DNA from: Planctomycetota bacterium
GTDB taxonomy: Bacteria; Planctomycetota; UBA1135; GCA-002686595
Direction of reading: 5' to 3'
NCBI GenBank assembly: GCA_016220085.1
Contig: JACRIN010000064.1
Span: 1-52,703, forward strand
DNA length: 52,703 nt
Below, piece by piece: positions 39,720-49,723 of this stretch; the stretch's first letter is position 1; every line of letters starts with the position of its first letter. Position numbers and translations under genes: made by a program. The notes beneath the pieces are model-generated. The model was not told the origin of the DNA, did not search any database, and saw only the letters and a program-made list of their open reading frames with translations.

Positions 39720-41696
39720 ATGTCGATCCTCCAGCTCATCCGCGCCTTCATCGGCGTCGTGGTCGCGTCGTGTTCGCTCGTGTTCGCCGGCGGAGAGCGC
39801 GGCGACGGCGGGGTCGCGCCGCCGCCGACCGGTCCGTGGCGCATCGAACGCTCGACCAAAGTCGCCAAGGGCGCGTGGACGCTCGCGAACGCCGACGGCG
39901 CGCTGGTGATCGAAGGCGCGCGCGGGCTGGTGCTCGATCTCGGCGGCGCGGAGCTTCTCGGTCCGCTGCACGCCGAGGATCCGTCGCGTCATGCGGGCAC
40001 GGCGATCGTCGTGCGCAAGAGCGAGGGCGTCGTGATCCGCGGCGGCTCGCTCGCGGGCTGGAAGACCGGCGTGCGCATCGAGGATTCGAGCGACGTCACC
40101 GTCGAGGACGTCTTGGTGCGCGAGCTCTTCGCCGCGCCGCTCGAATCGAGCGCGGTCGTCGCGCATCCGCGTGACGAGCTCTTGCGGCGCGACTCCGGTT
40201 CCATCGAACGCACCGGCGCGGCGTTCGCCGTGCTGCGCTCCGCGAGCGTGAAGCTCGTCCGTTGCGGTGCGCGCCGCGGCACGGTCGGCGTCGCGGCACT
40301 CGACGCGCCGGGCCTCGAGGTGCGCGACGGCGACTTCGCCTACCTGTCCGCGTACGGGATCACGCTCTGGCGCTCGGCGCGCGCGACGATCGTCGGGACG
40401 CGCGTCGAAGCGGCCGCGCGCGGCGCGGGCCCCGGCGCCTTCTGGCGCGGCGCGCAAGGGTCCGCGGGGCTCTTGCTGGTCGATTCCGAGTCCGCGCGCG
40501 TCGGCGCATCGCGGTTCGTGCGCTGCGGCACCGGCGTCGCGGCCGGGGGCGCGTCGATGGGCCTGGTGCTCGTGCGCGTCGACGTTTCGAACGCGCTGGA
40601 GCACGGCGTCGACCTCGACGGCGTCGCCGACGCTCGCTTGATCGAGGTCACCGCGCGCGACGCGGGCGTCGACGGGCTGCGGCTGGTCGCGACACCGCGC
40701 GCGTGGCTCGTCGAGTGCGTGCTCGAGCGCGCGGGCCGGAGCGCGGTCGAGCTCGTCGCCGGCGCCGAGATCGTGCTCGTGCGCAGCTGGATCGCGCGCT
40801 CGAACGTCGGGCTCACCGCGGTCGACGTCTCGGGGCTGCTGCTCGGCTCGAACGGCTTCCAGGGCAACGGTCTCGACTGGGAAGTCCAGCGCTGCCGCGA
40901 CCTCGCGAGCGCGGAGAACGTCTACGACGCCGACAACCTGCTCCATGTGACGCAGTCCGGCGACGGCTTGCAGGAGCGCGAGCGCTTGCGAGGCATCGGC
41001 GGCGCGGTGCCGAGCGGGCGCCTCGAGGCGAGCGTCGTGCTCGCGTACGACGCCGAGCGCGTCGCGGCGTTCGAGCTCGCGCTCGCCGAGTTCGATCGCC
41101 GCTTCGCAGGCGGGCTCGCGGTGACGCGTGCACCCGATATGCCGGGCGTGCCAGGCGTTGCGGGCGAGCTGCTCTCCGAACCGGTGAGCTTCGACCGTTG
41201 GGGCCCGTGGGATCCGCGCGGCTCGCGCCCACGGCCGGCGCCGCGTCCGCACGGCGGGTTGTTCGCGAGCGCGAGCTGGGACGCGCGCTGGTTCTCGTGG
41301 GCGCAGGGTCCCGATCCGCGCGGTCGCGCCGATGCGCGGCTCGGCTGGCGCGCGCTCGCGGAAAACCCGCTCGAGCGGCGTTTCGTCGGCGCGTGGCGCA
41401 CGCCGTTCGGCGATGGCGCGCGTCCGGCGTCGTTCCCGAGCGAACGCCTCGGCCTGGTCGCGCGGTCGACGCTCGAGCTCGAGCCGGGCCGCTACCGCGT
41501 CGCGATCACGTCGGACGACGGCGTCGCGTTGCGCGTCGACGGAAACGTCGTCGTCGAGAACTGGACGTGGCACGCCGCGACCCTCGATCGCGCCGAGTTC
41601 ACGCTCGGCGGCGGCACGCACGCGTTCGAGCTCGAGTACTTCCAAGTCGACGGTCCGAGCGCGCTCGTGCTCGAACTCGACCGCATCGGGCCGTAG
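39720..41696 (+). CDS. Secreted right-handed beta-helix protein with C-terminal PA14-like domain
   Basis: The 658-residue protein has a signal peptide (LIRAFIGVVVASCSLVFAGG, possibly a lipobox at VASC) and a long beta-helix region (residues 60-430). Strand patterns repeat as GVVIRGGSLAGWKTGVRIEDSSDVTVEDV and GLLLVDSESARVGASRFVRCGTGVAAGG. A linker with PRPAPRPHGG and a terminal module follow (about 585-658: GRYRVAITSDDGVALRVDGN, NWTWHAATLDRAEFTL), which reads like PA14, a carbohydrate-binding fold. It is probably a surface or secreted glycan-interacting protein. Divergent from nadA; the space between them (202 nt) has the nadA promoter. No strong ribosome binding site. Confidence 0.75.
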   Translation: MSILQLIRAFIGVVVASCSLVFAGGERGDGGVAPPPTGPWRIERSTKVAKGAWTLANADGALVIEGARGLVLDLGGAELLGPLHAEDPSRHAGTAIVVRKSEGVVIRGGSLAGWKTGVRIEDSSDVTVEDVLVRELFAAPLESSAVVAHPRDELLRRDSGSIERTGAAFAVLRSASVKLVRCGARRGTVGVAALDAPGLEVRDGDFAYLSAYGITLWRSARATIVGTRVEAAARGAGPGAFWRGAQGSAGLLLVDSESARVGASRFVRCGTGVAAGGASMGLVLVRVDVSNALEHGVDLDGVADARLIEVTARDAGVDGLRLVATPRAWLVECVLERAGRSAVELVAGAEIVLVRSWIARSNVGLTAVDVSGLLLGSNGFQGNGLDWEVQRCRDLASAENVYDADNLLHVTQSGDGLQERERLRGIGGAVPSGRLEASVVLAYDAERVAAFELALAEFDRRFAGGLAVTRAPDMPGVPGVAGELLSEPVSFDRWGPWDPRGSRPRPAPRPHGGLFASASWDARWFSWAQGPDPRGRADARLGWRALAENPLERRFVGAWRTPFGDGARPASFPSERLGLVARSTLELEPGRYRVAITSDDGVALRVDGNVVVENWTWHAATLDRAEFTLGGGTHAFELEYFQVDGPSALVLELDRIGP

Positions 41697-41710
41697 CCGC
41701 GCGCCGTCGC

Positions 41711-41740
41711 GTCCCGTTGCGTCCCGTTGCGTCCCGTTGC
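41711..41740. repeat. 10-bp tandem repeat (3 units) after the beta-helix gene
   Basis: GTCCCGTTGC occurs three times in direct succession (41711, 41721, 41731), preceded by a partial unit. It lies 15 nt after the stop of the beta-helix gene. Confidence 0.9.
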
Positions 41741-41866
41741 GTCAGGCCTCGCGGCTTCGCACCCCGTCGCGCCCGATCGCCGTCTCGCTCGCCCCAGCGT
41801 CGCGTCGCACGCTCGCGCGAGGCTCCCGCGTCGGACCGCAGGCTCGCGCGAGGTCCAGACGCGCCG

Positions 41867-41872
41867 TAGGCT
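41867..41872 (+). promoter_or_regulatory. -10 element of the lipase-maturation-factor-like gene
   Basis: TAGGCT lies 10 nt before the ATG at 41883, with no Shine-Dalgarno sequence between, again a leaderless arrangement. Confidence 0.4.
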
Positions 41873-41882
41873 CGCGCCCTGA

Positions 41883-43364
41883 ATGGACGCGCGCTACGAG
41901 CTCTCGCGCAAGCTCTTCCAGCGCGGCCTCGCGCTGGTGTGGCTGATCGCGTTCGTCTCGCTCGGCGTCCAGGTGCGCGGGCTGTTCGGCGAGCACGGCG
42001 TCCAACCCGCGTGGATGCTGCTCGATTGGGTCGCGAGCTCGACCTCGTCGTTCGCGGAGCGGCTGTACGTCGTTCCGAGCGTCTTCTGGCTCGACTCCGG
42101 CGACGGCGCGCTGGTTGGCGCGTGCGTGCTCGGCGCCGTCGCCGCGCTCGCGTTGCTGCTCGATGTCGCGCCCGGACTCGCGTGTCTGGTCGCGTGGGGA
42201 CTCTACGTATCGTTGATCTCGGTCGGCGGCGTGTTCCTCGCGCTGCAATGGGACGCGCTGCTCGCGGAGGCCGGCTTGCTCGCGGTGTTCTACGCGCCGT
42301 GGCGACTCCGCCGGCCGGGCGAGCGCTCCGACCGCGCGCCGCGGCTCGCGCGCTGGTGCCTGTGGTGGCTGGTCGCGCGGCTGATGCTCGAATCGGGGCT
42401 GGTCAAGCTCGCGAGCGGTGATCCGACGTGGCGCGACCTCTCCGCGCTCGACTTCCACTTCGAGACCCAGCCGCTGCCGACGCCGCTCGCGTTCCTCGCT
42501 CACCACGCTCCGGCGTGGACGCGCCGCGCGGCGATCGTCGCGACGTACGCGATCGAGCTCGCGCTGCCGGTCGCGATCCTGTTCGGCGTCCGCGGCCGAC
42601 GCGTCGCCGCCGTCGGCTTCGTGGGGCTCCAAGTCGCGATCGCGGCGACCGGCAACTACGGGTTCTTCAATCTCCTGACCGCGGTGCTCGCGCTCGCGCT
42701 GCTCGACGACGCGGTGCTCACCCGCGTGCCGAAACTCGCCGGCCGGCCGCCGCGCGCCGTCGTCGACGAGACGTGGGAGCGCAACGCCGCCGGCCAGTTC
42801 CTGATCGTGATCGTCGCGCTCGCGACCGTGCCGGCGTGCGTCGACGTCGCGGCGCGCGCGGTGGGCCTCGCGCCGCTGCCGGCGCTCGCTCGCGCGCTCG
42901 AGGCCCGGCTTCAGCCGCTCGCGTCCTTCAACTCCTATGGACTGTTCGCGGTGATGACCACCGAGCGGTCCGAGCTCGTCCTCGAAGGCACCCGCGACGG
43001 CGTCGAGTGGCGGCGCTATCCGTTTCGGTTCCAGCCCGGCGAGGTCGACGACGCTCCGAGTTTCGTCGCGCCGCACCTGCCGAGGCTCGACTGGGCGCTC
43101 TGTTTCGCCGCGCTCGGCTCGCCCGAGCACCTCGCGGCCGCCGAATCGCTCGCCAAGCGTCTGCTTGCCGGAGAGCCGACGGTGCTCGCGCTGCTCGCCG
43201 CGGAGCCGTTTTCCGGCGGGCCGCCCCCGGGCGACTCGTCCTCCGGCGCCCCGCCGAAGCGCGTGCGCGCCGTGCGCTGGCTCTATCGCTTCGCCGAGCC
43301 CGGCTCCGACGCGTGGTGGACGCGCGAGGAAGTCGGCCGCGCGTTCGAAAAGTCGCGCGAGTGA
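41883..43364 (+). CDS. Lipase maturation factor family membrane protein
   Basis: The 493-residue multispanning protein has FQRGLALVWLIAFVSLGVQVRGLFGEHGVQP at the start, then transmembrane helices such as GACVLGAVAALALLLDVA and CLVAWGLYVSLISVG. WDALLAEAGLLAVFYAPW and RLMLESGLVKLASGDPTWRDLSALDFHFETQPLP are typical of the lipase maturation factor (LMF1) family. NYGFFNLLTAVLALALLDD and SFNSYGLFAVMTTERSELVLEGTRDG complete the conserved core. In animals LMF1 folds lipases in the endoplasmic reticulum; the role of bacterial homologues is not established. A Pro-rich stretch (SGGPPPGDSSSGAPPK) interrupts the C-terminal part. The gene is convergent with aceA across only 16 nt. Confidence 0.86.
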   Translation: MDARYELSRKLFQRGLALVWLIAFVSLGVQVRGLFGEHGVQPAWMLLDWVASSTSSFAERLYVVPSVFWLDSGDGALVGACVLGAVAALALLLDVAPGLACLVAWGLYVSLISVGGVFLALQWDALLAEAGLLAVFYAPWRLRRPGERSDRAPRLARWCLWWLVARLMLESGLVKLASGDPTWRDLSALDFHFETQPLPTPLAFLAHHAPAWTRRAAIVATYAIELALPVAILFGVRGRRVAAVGFVGLQVAIAATGNYGFFNLLTAVLALALLDDAVLTRVPKLAGRPPRAVVDETWERNAAGQFLIVIVALATVPACVDVAARAVGLAPLPALARALEARLQPLASFNSYGLFAVMTTERSELVLEGTRDGVEWRRYPFRFQPGEVDDAPSFVAPHLPRLDWALCFAALGSPEHLAAAESLAKRLLAGEPTVLALLAAEPFSGGPPPGDSSSGAPPKRVRAVRWLYRFAEPGSDAWWTREEVGRAFEKSRE

Positions 43365-43380
43365 CGGCGCAGACGCTGCG

Positions 43381-44649
<1,269 letters not shown>

Positions 44650-44651
44650 GT

Positions 44652-46259
44652 CTAGTTGCGGATCAGGAGGTCGTAGGCGGGAAGGGTCAGGAACTCCGCG
44701 AACTCGTCGGCGACCGAGAGTTCGCTGAACAGGTGTGCGGCGAGCGCGAGCTTACCCGGCGCGTGGCGCTCCGCGGCGCCGGTGCGCTCGAGCTCGGCGA
44801 GCTCGGCGTCGAGCACGCTCTTGAAGAGCGCGCGATCGATCACGCGGCCGTCCTCGAGGCGCGCTCCGTGGCGGAGCCACTGCCAGAGCTGCGCGCGGCT
44901 GATCTCGGCGGTCGCGGCGTCCTCCATCAGGTCGTAGAGCGGCACGCAGCCGTTGCCCGACAACCACGCGGCGAGGTACTGCACGCCGACGCGGACGTTG
45001 TGCGCGAGCCCGGCGGCGGTGATCGGACCCTCCGGCACGCGGAGCAGGTCGTCGGCGGTGACGCGCAGGTCCTCGCACAGTCGCTCGAGCTGGTTGTGGC
45101 CCGGCACGAGCTGCTCGAAGATCTCGCGCGCGATCGGCACGAGCCCGGGGTGCGCGACCCACGTGCCGTCGTGTCCATCGGTCGCCTCGCGCGTCTTGTC
45201 GGCGCGCACTTTCTCGAGAGCGCGAGCGTTGCGCTCGGCGTCGTCCTTGATCGGGATCTGCGCCGCCATGCCGCCCATCGCATGCACGCCGCGACGGTGG
45301 CATGTCTGGATCAAGAGCCGGCTGTAGCTGCGCAGGAAGTGCTGCGTCATGCCGACGCGATCGCGGTCGGGCAGCACGAAGTCCGCGCGGTTCCGGAACT
45401 TCTTGATGAAGCTGAAGATGTAGTCCCAACGACCGCAGTTCAGTCCGACGGAGTGCTCGCAGAGCTCGAAGAGGATCTCGTCCATCTCGAACGCGGCGAG
45501 AATCGTCTCGATCAGCACCGTCGCGCGGATCGTGCCGCGCGGGAGCCCGAACTCGCTCTCCGCGAACAGGAACACTTCGTTCCACAGGCGCGCCTCTCGG
45601 TGGCTCTCGAGCTTCGGCAGGTAGAAGTAGGGGCCCGAGCCGCGCGCGACGAGCTCGCGCGCGTTGTGGAAGAAGTACAGCGCGAAGTCGAAGAGCGAGC
45701 CCGACATCGGCTTCTCGTCGACGAGCACGTGCTTCTCGTCGAGATGCCATCCGCGCGGCCGCACGAACAGCACCGCGGTCTTCTCGTTCAGTCGATACGT
45801 CTTCTGCGGCGTCTCGAAGGAGATCGTGCGGCGCACGGCGTCCTTCAGGTTGAGCTGGCCTTCGATCTGGTTCTTCCACGTCGGCGCGTTCGAGTCCTCG
45901 AAGTCCGCCATGAAGACGTGCGCGCCGCTGTTCAGCGCGTTGATGATCATCTTGCGCTCGACGGGACCGGTGATCTCGACGCGACGATCGAGCAGGTCCT
46001 TCGGCGGCGGCGGCGCCTTCCACACCGACGCGCGCAACGCCGCGGTCTCCGTCAAGAAGTCCGGTCTCACGCCTTGGTCGAGCGCGCGTTGCACTTCCTG
46101 GCGACGAGCGAGCAGGCGCCGGCGCGTCGGCTCGAACTCGCGCGCGAGCCGGACGACGAAATCGAGCGCTTCCGGCGTCAGGAGCTCGAGCGCGCGCCCT
46201 TCGAGCGAGCCCGTGAGCTGGAGTCCAGGAGGGAGCGTGACCTGGGTCGGGTGGGACAT
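44652..46259 (-). CDS. aceB: Malate synthase A
   Basis: The 535-residue enzyme condenses glyoxylate with acetyl-CoA to malate. It starts with a short leader and [19 protein letters not shown], then [54 protein letters not shown] with catalytic acidic residues, and [33 protein letters not shown] and [12 protein letters not shown] follow. Length and motifs fit the A isoform. No clear Shine-Dalgarno sequence precedes the ATG at 46259; TATCCC about 34 nt upstream could be a -10. It is transcribed together with aceA. Confidence 0.97.
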   Translation of the reverse strand: MSHPTQVTLPPGLQLTGSLEGRALELLTPEALDFVVRLAREFEPTRRRLLARRQEVQRALDQGVRPDFLTETAALRASVWKAPPPPKDLLDRRVEITGPVERKMIINALNSGAHVFMADFEDSNAPTWKNQIEGQLNLKDAVRRTISFETPQKTYRLNEKTAVLFVRPRGWHLDEKHVLVDEKPMSGSLFDFALYFFHNARELVARGSGPYFYLPKLESHREARLWNEVFLFAESEFGLPRGTIRATVLIETILAAFEMDEILFELCEHSVGLNCGRWDYIFSFIKKFRNRADFVLPDRDRVGMTQHFLRSYSRLLIQTCHRRGVHAMGGMAAQIPIKDDAERNARALEKVRADKTREATDGHDGTWVAHPGLVPIAREIFEQLVPGHNQLERLCEDLRVTADDLLRVPEGPITAAGLAHNVRVGVQYLAAWLSGNGCVPLYDLMEDAATAEISRAQLWQWLRHGARLEDGRVIDRALFKSVLDAELAELERTGAAERHAPGKLALAAHLFSELSVADEFAEFLTLPAYDLLIRN

Positions 46260-46471
46260 GCGGAGGGTGCGCTGGGTACCGAAACGCGGGGATACGCACC
46301 AAGACTCCCCCGGTCCGGCACGATGAGCAACCCCGACGCGGGGGAAATCGGCGCACGCGAGGACTTCAGCGGTGAAGTCCGGCGCGCGGGGGCAACCTGT
46401 TCCGGTCAGGGTTGGACCGTTTTCGCGCTGCCGAGCGATCCGGCCCCGCACCTTCACCCCGGAAGCTCCGC

Positions 46472-48085
46472 ATGTCCATCCACGCCACGTGCCTCCTCGC
46501 CGCCGCCCTCTCGGTCGCGACGCCGTCAGGGTTCGCGCAATGCCCTTGGAGCCCGTTGCCGCCGGTCGCGACGCCGGGCGGACCCGCGCTCGAATTCCTC
46601 GGCTACCCGGTCGCGCTGTCGGGGGACGACGCCGCGGTCGGAGCCCCGGCGGATGCCGCGACTCCCGGCGGCAGCGTCTACCTCCTTCGACGCAACGGCT
46701 CGGTCTGGAGCGTGGCGGAGAAGGTCGCGCCGAACACGCCGGTCGCGGGCACCGGGTTCGGAGCGGCGCTCGCCCTGGAAGGCGATCGGTTGGTCGTCGG
46801 CGCGCCGTACGAGAACGCGCAGGGCTTTCACACCGGGGCGGTGTACGTCTTCGCGCGCACGGGCGGAACCTGGACGCAGGCAGCGCACCTCGCCGCGTCG
46901 AACGCCTTTCGCCGCGACTACTTCGGCTCGGCGGTCGCGCTCGACGGCTCGACGGCGTTGATCGGCGCGTACGGTGCGACCGAGCTCGGCGTCCACTACA
47001 ACGGCGCTGCCTACCTCTTCGAGGAGCGCTCGGGCGCGTGGACCGAAACGCAGCGCCTCCTGCCCGCGCCCGGCGGCGAACGCGGGCTCTTCGGGCGAGC
47101 CGTCGCGCTGCGTGGTTCCGTCGCCGTGGTCGGCGCGCCTTTCGAGGATCCATCCGCGCAGGACTGCGGCGCCGCGTACGTGTTCACGCGCTCCGGCGGC
47201 ACGTGGTCGCTCGCGACGAAGCTGCTGGCTCTCGCGCCCGAGCTCGGTGCCGAGTTCGGCGCCGCCGTCGCCGTGACGCAGACGCGGGTGTTCGTCGGCG
47301 CACCGCGCTACGACGGCGGCCAACACCGCCTCGGCCTCGGCGCGGTCGAAGTGTTCCGCGACTTGGGCGGTACGTGGAGCTTCGAAACCGAGCTGCGGCC
47401 CGCGGACAGCGTGGTCGGCGACTATTTCGGCTTCGCGCTCGCCGCGCGCGGCGACACGCTGCTCGTCGGCGCGCACGGCAACCCCGCGAGCGGTCTCGAG
47501 TCCGGAGCCGCGTACGAGTTCGGGTTCGCGAACGGCGCGTGGCACGAACGGCAGAAGCTCGTCGCCGCCGACGCCGCGAGCGGCGCGCGCTTCGGGCTCT
47601 CGGTCGCGCTCGACATGGACGTCGCGCTCGTCGGTGCGCCGTTGGCTTCGGGCTCGGGCGGCGCGGGCGCGGGGACCGGCGTCGCGTACGCGTTCGACGT
47701 GCCGGAGGCTTCCGTGAGCTACGGTGCCGGTTGTCCGGGTTCGACCGGAAAGACGCCGACGCTCGGCGTGCTCGGCTGCGCGACGGCCGGCGGACAAGTC
47801 GTGCTGCGCGTCGAGGACGGCACGCCGGGAGCGCGCGTGCTCGTGCTCGTCGGCAAGCAACGAGCGGCGATCACTCTGCCGAGCGGTTGCATGCAGTTCG
47901 TCGCACCGATCCTCCTCACGCTGATGCTGCCGCCGATCGGCGCGGACGGCACGAGCATCGGGCAACTGTCGATCCCCGCGGCTGCGCAGCCCGGTCGGCC
48001 GTACACGCTGCAGGCCTTCGTCGGCGGCGCGAGCGCCGGCGCGAACTTGGCGACTTCGAACGGCATCGAGATCGTGGTGCAGTAG
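46472..48085 (+). CDS. Secreted FG-GAP protein with conserved Cys-containing C-terminal domain
   Basis: The 537-residue product has a signal peptide (HATCLLAAALSVATPSGFAQ) and seven FG-GAP-like units of the V(V/I)GAP type: FGAALALEGDRLVVGAPYEN, FGSAVALDGSTALIGA, FGRAVALRGSVAVVGAP and similar, so probably a seven-bladed propeller. The last 120 residues begin YGAGCPGSTGKTPTLGVLG, carry a second cysteine in LPSGCMQFV and end SNGIEIVV. This module recurs, as I recall it, at the C-terminus of many planctomycete secreted proteins, and may serve sorting or anchoring. No calcium-binding DxDxD motif is seen, unlike the genes at 18199 and 19601. It is divergent from aceB. Confidence 0.85.
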   Translation: MSIHATCLLAAALSVATPSGFAQCPWSPLPPVATPGGPALEFLGYPVALSGDDAAVGAPADAATPGGSVYLLRRNGSVWSVAEKVAPNTPVAGTGFGAALALEGDRLVVGAPYENAQGFHTGAVYVFARTGGTWTQAAHLAASNAFRRDYFGSAVALDGSTALIGAYGATELGVHYNGAAYLFEERSGAWTETQRLLPAPGGERGLFGRAVALRGSVAVVGAPFEDPSAQDCGAAYVFTRSGGTWSLATKLLALAPELGAEFGAAVAVTQTRVFVGAPRYDGGQHRLGLGAVEVFRDLGGTWSFETELRPADSVVGDYFGFALAARGDTLLVGAHGNPASGLESGAAYEFGFANGAWHERQKLVAADAASGARFGLSVALDMDVALVGAPLASGSGGAGAGTGVAYAFDVPEASVSYGAGCPGSTGKTPTLGVLGCATAGGQVVLRVEDGTPGARVLVLVGKQRAAITLPSGCMQFVAPILLTLMLPPIGADGTSIGQLSIPAAAQPGRPYTLQAFVGGASAGANLATSNGIEIVVQ

Positions 48086-48106
48086 GCGCGTCGTGCGCCG
48101 CGCCCG

Positions 48107-49597
48107 CTACGGCGCTGGCTCGAACGGGAAAGCGCCGAGGTCCGCTCGTGTTCCGTCCGGATCGGGGCGCGCAGCCGGGTCACCCGCGTCGATGCACGGC
48201 GAGTCCGCCTGAAGCGTGAATTCGCCGTTCGCGGGATCCGTGAACGATGGGTCGGCATTCAGGTTGCCGACGCCGGGAGCGCCGCCTTCCACGTCGCAGT
48301 AGCGCGCGGTGGTCGTCGAGCTGAGCCCGGTCGGCTGGTTGCTCCAAACGATCGAGTTGGTCAGCGTCGCGCCGTAGGCCGCGGCACTGCGCACCGCTTG
48401 GTTGCGCGTCAGCGTGCAACGGTCGAGCACCGCCGCTCCCCAGACTCCGGCGCCTTGGCCGGACCCGACGAACGGGTGGACGATCGCATTCTGGTCGAAC
48501 AGCGTGCGTCGCACGATGACCTTCGCGGACGGTTGCACGCACAGGCCGGCACCGCGCGTCATGAAGCCCGCCCCCGAGGCGATGTTGCCGACGAAGCGCG
48601 ATGCCTCGATCTCGAGCTGGCCGCCATCCGCGAAGATCCCTGCGCCCTGGGGCGCGTCACACTTCTTGAATTCGGAGTCGACGACTCGCCAAAGCGCGCC
48701 GCGGACGGCGAGTCCGCCGCCCTGGTACTCCGCCACGCAGCTCAGGAACGTGCAACCGACGACGGTCGCGTTGCCGGTCGCGTAGAGCGCTTGGATCGCG
48801 CCGCCGACGTCCGCGTAGTTCCCGGCGAAGTGGCAGTCCTCGAACGCGACCGCGGGACTCGAGCCCACGTAGACGGCGCCTCCCTCGGACGCGGCGCAAC
48901 CGACGAACACGCACTGCTGGAACGACGCAACGCCGTGGAGCAGGTACACGCCGGCGCCTTCACCCGCGTACACGAGGTTGGTGAACACGCAGCCCACGAG
49001 CCGCGGATTGGAGTCGCGGAACGCGGCGCCGAGGCCCTTCGAATTGCCGTCTCCGGTGAGGTTAGAGAACGTGCAGTCGATGAACTGCGAGTTGGAGTAT
49101 CGCGCAAAAACGCCGGTGCCTTGCTCGGCGCGGTCGAGCGACTCGAAGCGGCAGTTCTCCACGACGGGCGAGGCGTTCTCGATGTAGAGGCCGCTGCCCA
49201 ACAAATGCCCCGTGACAGGATCGGTGTGGGTGGGGGTGCCGTGCTGGAGCGTGAACCCCGTGAGCCGGGTCGTCCGCGGTTCGCCGTTCTCGCACGTCAC
49301 GACGGTGCCGGAGTGCGAGCCGTCGAGGATCGTGGTCGCGGGCCCGTCGGTGCTGCCGATCGCGAGCGCTTTGCCGAGGAAGTCGACGTGTTCGAAGTAC
49401 GTGCCCGGCCGGACGAGCACCGTGTCGCCCGCGACGGTCGTCGCACGGCCGATCGCGTACTGCAGGCTCGTGTACGGATCGTCGGAAGTGCCGGTGCCGG
49501 GAGGCGTGCCGCTCGCGTCGACGAACCAAGTGGTTTGCGCAACGCCGAGCGATGCGAGGATCGGTAACGCGATGCCGGTGAGCAGTCGAGTGAGCAT
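48107..49597 (-). CDS. Secreted right-handed beta-helix protein (choice-of-anchor Q type)
   Basis: This 496-residue protein has a signal peptide (RLLTGIALPILASLGVAQ). It continues WFVDASGTPPGTGTSDDPYTSLQYAIG, the start of DUF1565-type beta-helices, then YFEHVDFLGKALAIGSTDG. Many right-handed coils follow, each with a small residue and a repeating pattern such as AFEDCHFAGNYADVGGAIQALYA. It ends FTLQADSPCIDAGDPAARPD, the choice-of-anchor Q ending. It is a typical surface or secreted beta-helix, possibly polysaccharide-binding. It converges on the FG-GAP gene with 21 nt between stops. Confidence 0.85.
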   Translation of the reverse strand: MLTRLLTGIALPILASLGVAQTTWFVDASGTPPGTGTSDDPYTSLQYAIGRATTVAGDTVLVRPGTYFEHVDFLGKALAIGSTDGPATTILDGSHSGTVVTCENGEPRTTRLTGFTLQHGTPTHTDPVTGHLLGSGLYIENASPVVENCRFESLDRAEQGTGVFARYSNSQFIDCTFSNLTGDGNSKGLGAAFRDSNPRLVGCVFTNLVYAGEGAGVYLLHGVASFQQCVFVGCAASEGGAVYVGSSPAVAFEDCHFAGNYADVGGAIQALYATGNATVVGCTFLSCVAEYQGGGLAVRGALWRVVDSEFKKCDAPQGAGIFADGGQLEIEASRFVGNIASGAGFMTRGAGLCVQPSAKVIVRRTLFDQNAIVHPFVGSGQGAGVWGAAVLDRCTLTRNQAVRSAAAYGATLTNSIVWSNQPTGLSSTTTARYCDVEGGAPGVGNLNADPSFTDPANGEFTLQADSPCIDAGDPAARPDPDGTRADLGAFPFEPAP

Positions 49598-49723
49598 GGT
49601 GCGCGGGTCCGGGGAAAGGGAAGCGCGCGCTCGGCGCCAGTGGCGAGCCCGGGGGGAGATCTAGGGGGCGAGCTAGGGCTCGGCGCGCGCGGCGACGATC
49701 CTAACACGCTCGCGGAGGGCTGG

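Noticed and set aside
37074..41645. A 1523-residue minus-strand open frame through rlmN, nadA and the beta-helix gene
   Set aside because: The upper part is antisense to the beta-helix gene and is arginine-rich, and part of it runs out of phase through nadA. The frame stays open only because stop codons are rare at this GC content; real genes within it have recognised starts.
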